The position numbers and the translations under genes were made by a program. This document shows, in pieces, positions 51,863 to 53,954 of a DNA stretch of 53,954 bases (the first letter of the stretch is position 1; the number at the start of each line of letters is the position of its first letter). The DNA is from Isoetes engelmannii (taxonomy: Eukaryota; Streptophyta; Lycopodiopsida; Isoetales; Isoetaceae), in the NCBI GenBank assembly GCA_011763485.2, contig JAANSK020274823.1, positions 1 through 53,954 of the forward strand, written 5' to 3'. The notes under the pieces were generated by a model that had not been told where the DNA came from, ran no database searches, and was given only the letters and a program-made list of their open reading frames with translations.

Positions 51863-52545
51863 GTTTCGTGAAACCCCAGATCGTTGACCACGCCATGGAG
51901 CGCGCCATGGAGCGGTTCGGACTGAACGGCGAAGAACTGTGCCTGGCCATCGAGCTGGGCAAGGCACATCGGTTGAACATCACCCGTTACGCCCGGGGCC
52001 AGCAGGGGGTTCGTTCGGCCTACCTGATCTACCTGGCCGGACGCGACGAGTACTGCATGGTCATCCAGGATGACCGGAACCGGGCGATCATCACCGTGCT
52101 GACCTTCGACATGGCGGTGAACTCTGACTGGGGGGCCGAGTTGACCGAAGTGGCGCTGTTGCGGGCGCGCCGGATGGCGAACGAACGAATTGATGAGGGC
52201 CAGATTCTGTCGGCCCAGATTCGGACGGGCGGATCGAAGATCCAGAACCTCCGGATTCGCACGTTCTCCTGGGACTGGCGGAGCTGCATGGTCAATCTGA
52301 TCAAGATCAGCTGCACGGTCGACCAGATCGATCCACTGAGCCACTCCTGCCGGCTGACGGACGCCCAGCTCACCGCGGCGCGCGAGGCCTTCGACCTGGA
52401 AGTCCAGAAAAATGAGATTCGCCCCTACGGCGAGCTCTTCATCGCCAATGGCAAAAATCGGGTGATGCCGGTCAGCAACGTGGTGCCCTGGCTGAAAGGC
52501 ATTCAGGATGGAGAATTGGCAATGCGCTGGGGAGATCCGGAATGA
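51859..52545 (+). CDS. hypothetical protein, 228 aa
   Basis: A GTG start overlaps the previous stop. The N-terminal 100 residues (HAMERAMERFGLNGEELCLAIELGKAHRL ..., AYLIYLAGRDEYCMVIQDDRNRAIITVLT) follow a helix-then-strand pattern like small RNase-toxin-like folds, but I make no claim. The C-terminal part (AREAFDLEVQKNEIRPYGELF) is α/β. Its stop overlaps the next start. Confidence 0.6.
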   Translation: MSFVKPQIVDHAMERAMERFGLNGEELCLAIELGKAHRLNITRYARGQQGVRSAYLIYLAGRDEYCMVIQDDRNRAIITVLTFDMAVNSDWGAELTEVALLRARRMANERIDEGQILSAQIRTGGSKIQNLRIRTFSWDWRSCMVNLIKISCTVDQIDPLSHSCRLTDAQLTAAREAFDLEVQKNEIRPYGELFIANGKNRVMPVSNVVPWLKGIQDGELAMRWGDPE

Positions 52546-52850
52546 CGACGAGAGTGTCTCGGGAATGGTGCTACGTCCTACCCCCGTCCGCCTTCGAGGT
52601 GGCGCCCTGCGCTTGTGGCAACGGGAAGCTGCTGTGGTCCGAGTACGAGGGCTGCTGCTGGTGTGAACGCTGCCAGCTCGACTTCGAGCCCAGCCATTCC
52701 GGGATCTTCGACGGTCCGATTCCGGTCCAGGCCGCCTACCTGCTTGGGCTTACGTTCGATCGCATCAACATCTTCACGGGCAAGCTCGACCATTACGACC
52801 TGGAAGCCGGGAAGTACGAGTCGGAAAAGCAGGTGGCTCAGGGTTCGTGA
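52542..52850 (+). CDS. phage-type zinc-binding protein, 102 aa
   Basis: CACGNGKLLWSEYEGCCWCERCQLDFEPSHSGIFDGPIPV, about residues 23-62, is a motif seen in many phage and plasmid proteins: a CxC, WSEYE, CxxC zinc site and the GIFDGPIPV strand. The end (YLLGLTFDRINIF) is also typical. Function unknown. It overlaps both neighbours. Confidence 0.7.
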   Translation: MTTRVSREWCYVLPPSAFEVAPCACGNGKLLWSEYEGCCWCERCQLDFEPSHSGIFDGPIPVQAAYLLGLTFDRINIFTGKLDHYDLEAGKYESEKQVAQGS

Positions 52851-53290
52851 TGGCCGGCGCTGTCGAGATGGATCGCGTCATGGTCCCTGCAGATCGGCTG
52901 ATGCCTCTTTCCCCTCTGGGTCGGCCCTTCTGGACGTCGGAACCCGTGACGCCGGCGCAGGTGATGGCCGCGGTGCGAGACGGCCGGTTACGGCCAACGC
53001 CGGTGCCGGAATCGAGTCAGGCATGGAGCGACACCGCGGCGCATGCCGAACGGGTGGCCTGGTATTACGTCCAGGGGCTGTCGGCCGAGGACTGCATTGA
53101 GATCGACGTCGGTGTCCCATCCCTTGGCTGTTTCGTCACCGAGCCCGTTCAGGATGGCAACCATCGCCTCGCGGCTGCATTGATCCGCGGCGATCCAGGG
53201 ATTCCCTGCTCGATCGGCGGTTCTGACGAAGAGGTCAGGCGTCGGTTCGGCGCGGACGTTGAAGCTCAGGTGTTCCGGTACGCCGCCTGA
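52850..53290 (+). CDS. ParB-like-motif protein, 146 aa
   Basis: The ATG at 52850 overlaps the upstream stop; a GTG at 52847 is an alternative. PVQDGNHRLAAALIRGDPGIP (about 99-119) resembles the ParB/Srx 'DGxHRxxA' nucleotide-binding motif, and the preceding PADRLMPLSPLGRPF fits the first strand. ParB-like proteins often bind CTP or ATP and DNA, but the rest of the protein is not recognised. Confidence 0.6.
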   Translation: MAGAVEMDRVMVPADRLMPLSPLGRPFWTSEPVTPAQVMAAVRDGRLRPTPVPESSQAWSDTAAHAERVAWYYVQGLSAEDCIEIDVGVPSLGCFVTEPVQDGNHRLAAALIRGDPGIPCSIGGSDEEVRRRFGADVEAQVFRYAA

Positions 53291-53757
53291 TGGCACAGAC
53301 GAACAGCCCAGTGCAGACGCTCGGAGCGGTCCCGCTGAACCTCGAGCTGGCGGCTGCCATGCGGGCGCACGCCGCACGACTGTACGAGAGCCAGGTGGCG
53401 ACCGAGTTCTCGGACGAGCAGATCCTGACGGACCCGCTGCCGACGGAGATCTGCGACCAGGTGGCGGTGATCGCCCACGCATGGCTTCCGGGTCTTGGGC
53501 TGCGGGCGGTCTCCGATCGGCGCCGATGGCTGATGGTGGCCACGGCCAGCGCCGATCGGCATCAAGACGCACACGGACCGACCCTGCTGTGGACGCTGTT
53601 CAACGATGGTCTGAAGCTCAAGATCGGCCGCAGGGCGTGGGCGCCGGCAACCGGTGATCTGATCCTGTTCGATGATCGGCAGACCCATGAGGTCTACGAC
53701 ACGAAGGGCGACGCGTCGATGCTGCTGCTGGCGTCGATCCCCCTGGAGCGGCTCTGA
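53290..53757 (+). CDS. 2OG-Fe(II) dioxygenase-like protein, 155 aa
   Basis: It starts at the previous stop (one-base overlap). The motif H91-x-D93 (RHQDAHG) and the distal H near 133 (QTHEVYD), with GDLILFDDRQTHEVY between, fit the HxD...H iron-binding triad of the 2-oxoglutarate/Fe(II) dioxygenase fold. The family hydroxylates or demethylates substrates, including DNA and proteins. The expected 2-oxoglutarate-binding arginine is not evident from sequence alone. Confidence 0.6.
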   Translation: MAQTNSPVQTLGAVPLNLELAAAMRAHAARLYESQVATEFSDEQILTDPLPTEICDQVAVIAHAWLPGLGLRAVSDRRRWLMVATASADRHQDAHGPTLLWTLFNDGLKLKIGRRAWAPATGDLILFDDRQTHEVYDTKGDASMLLLASIPLERL

Positions 53758-53954
53758 CATCAGGCCCGGCGCGCTGGTGCCGAAATGCGGACATCGGTGT
53801 TGGTAAATTCTAGTACCGCTCGTGGATGCTTCACCATCCCTAGGGTGGCGAGTGTACTTGTGAACGTATTGATTTGGCTGTTAAACCGTTGAAAAAGACG
53901 GATCAACTGAGTTCCAAACGGGCTGCGTACTGGCTGGCAGATGCGAATCCGGCG
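53758..53954. other. right-edge segment, mostly non-coding
   Basis: The 130 bases after the operon contain only a weak dyad (CACC...GGTG near 53834-53850). No shared leader is visible. A possible reading frame begins near the end. Confidence 0.4.
53889..53954 (+). CDS. possible truncated CDS at the window edge
   Basis: From a TTG at 53889 the frame is open to the edge and begins LKKTDQLSSKRAAYWLADANPA, which looks protein-like. No ribosome site is convincing, and an alternative upstream start cannot be excluded. The assignment is tentative. Confidence 0.25.
   Translation, partial: MKKTDQLSSKRAAYWLADANPA

Overview
The window is GC-rich accessory DNA, probably from a gammaproteobacterium: the CCA-adding enzyme closely resembles the enterobacterial HD-domain type, and the left edge carries an IS3-family transposase end. 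It holds nearly 100 densely packed, mostly small genes in short operons joined by ATGA, GTGA or TGATG overlaps. There are no ribosomal, core-metabolic, virion, conjugation or replication genes, no tRNA and no CRISPR array. Gene style (zinc-ribbon microproteins, DUF4942-type methyltransferase, phage-type uracil-DNA glycosylase, macro-like protein, NAD ligase) fits a large plasmid, phage-plasmid or integrative element. The sequence alone does not decide which.

Layout. 1-339 is an IS3 remnant. 700-6450 has small unknown genes, including an RHH-like/MazF-like pair. 6470-6870 has no gene but a strong promoter, three tandem hairpin modules and two terminators, read here as a non-coding RNA locus. 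6900-14100 carries small genes, an NAD-dependent DNA ligase and a CCA tRNA nucleotidyltransferase. 14300-23490 has small operons, a DUF1963-like protein, a large protein with a sigma-70 region-4 helix-turn-helix and a lipoprotein. 23490-25930 carries two exported enzymes (a sorbosone-dehydrogenase-like protein and an SGNH hydrolase) around a phage-type gene. 26000-36660 has a nucleotidyltransferase, a uracil-DNA glycosylase, a methyltransferase and a cassette flanked by diverged copies of a gene 3' end. 36660-42600 has two more methyltransferases, a PD-(D/E)XK nuclease and a macro-like protein. 42600-53760 has a TIM-barrel protein, an ImmA/IrrE-like protein with a substituted catalytic residue, a lipoprotein, a nuclease-like protein, a ParB-like protein and a 2OG-oxygenase-like protein.

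The unifying feature is regulatory. Twenty operons start from near-identical promoters: a TTGCYT-like -35, a 17-bp spacer ending in ATTGGCAAAA-like sequence, TACAAT, 6-8 bp, then GGTCAACAA, then a Shine-Dalgarno. A second set of about ten genes on both strands replaces TACAAT with GATACC at the same distance from GGTCAACAA, usually with a dyad around the box. The RNA locus at 6476-6868 presents the complement of this box (UUGAC) in the loops of three successive hairpins, one with 10 contiguous complementary bases to several leaders. I propose that window-wide expression is controlled through this shared 5'-terminal box, perhaps by the RNA, perhaps with the sigma-like protein at 19336-21069. 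This is inference from sequence pattern only.
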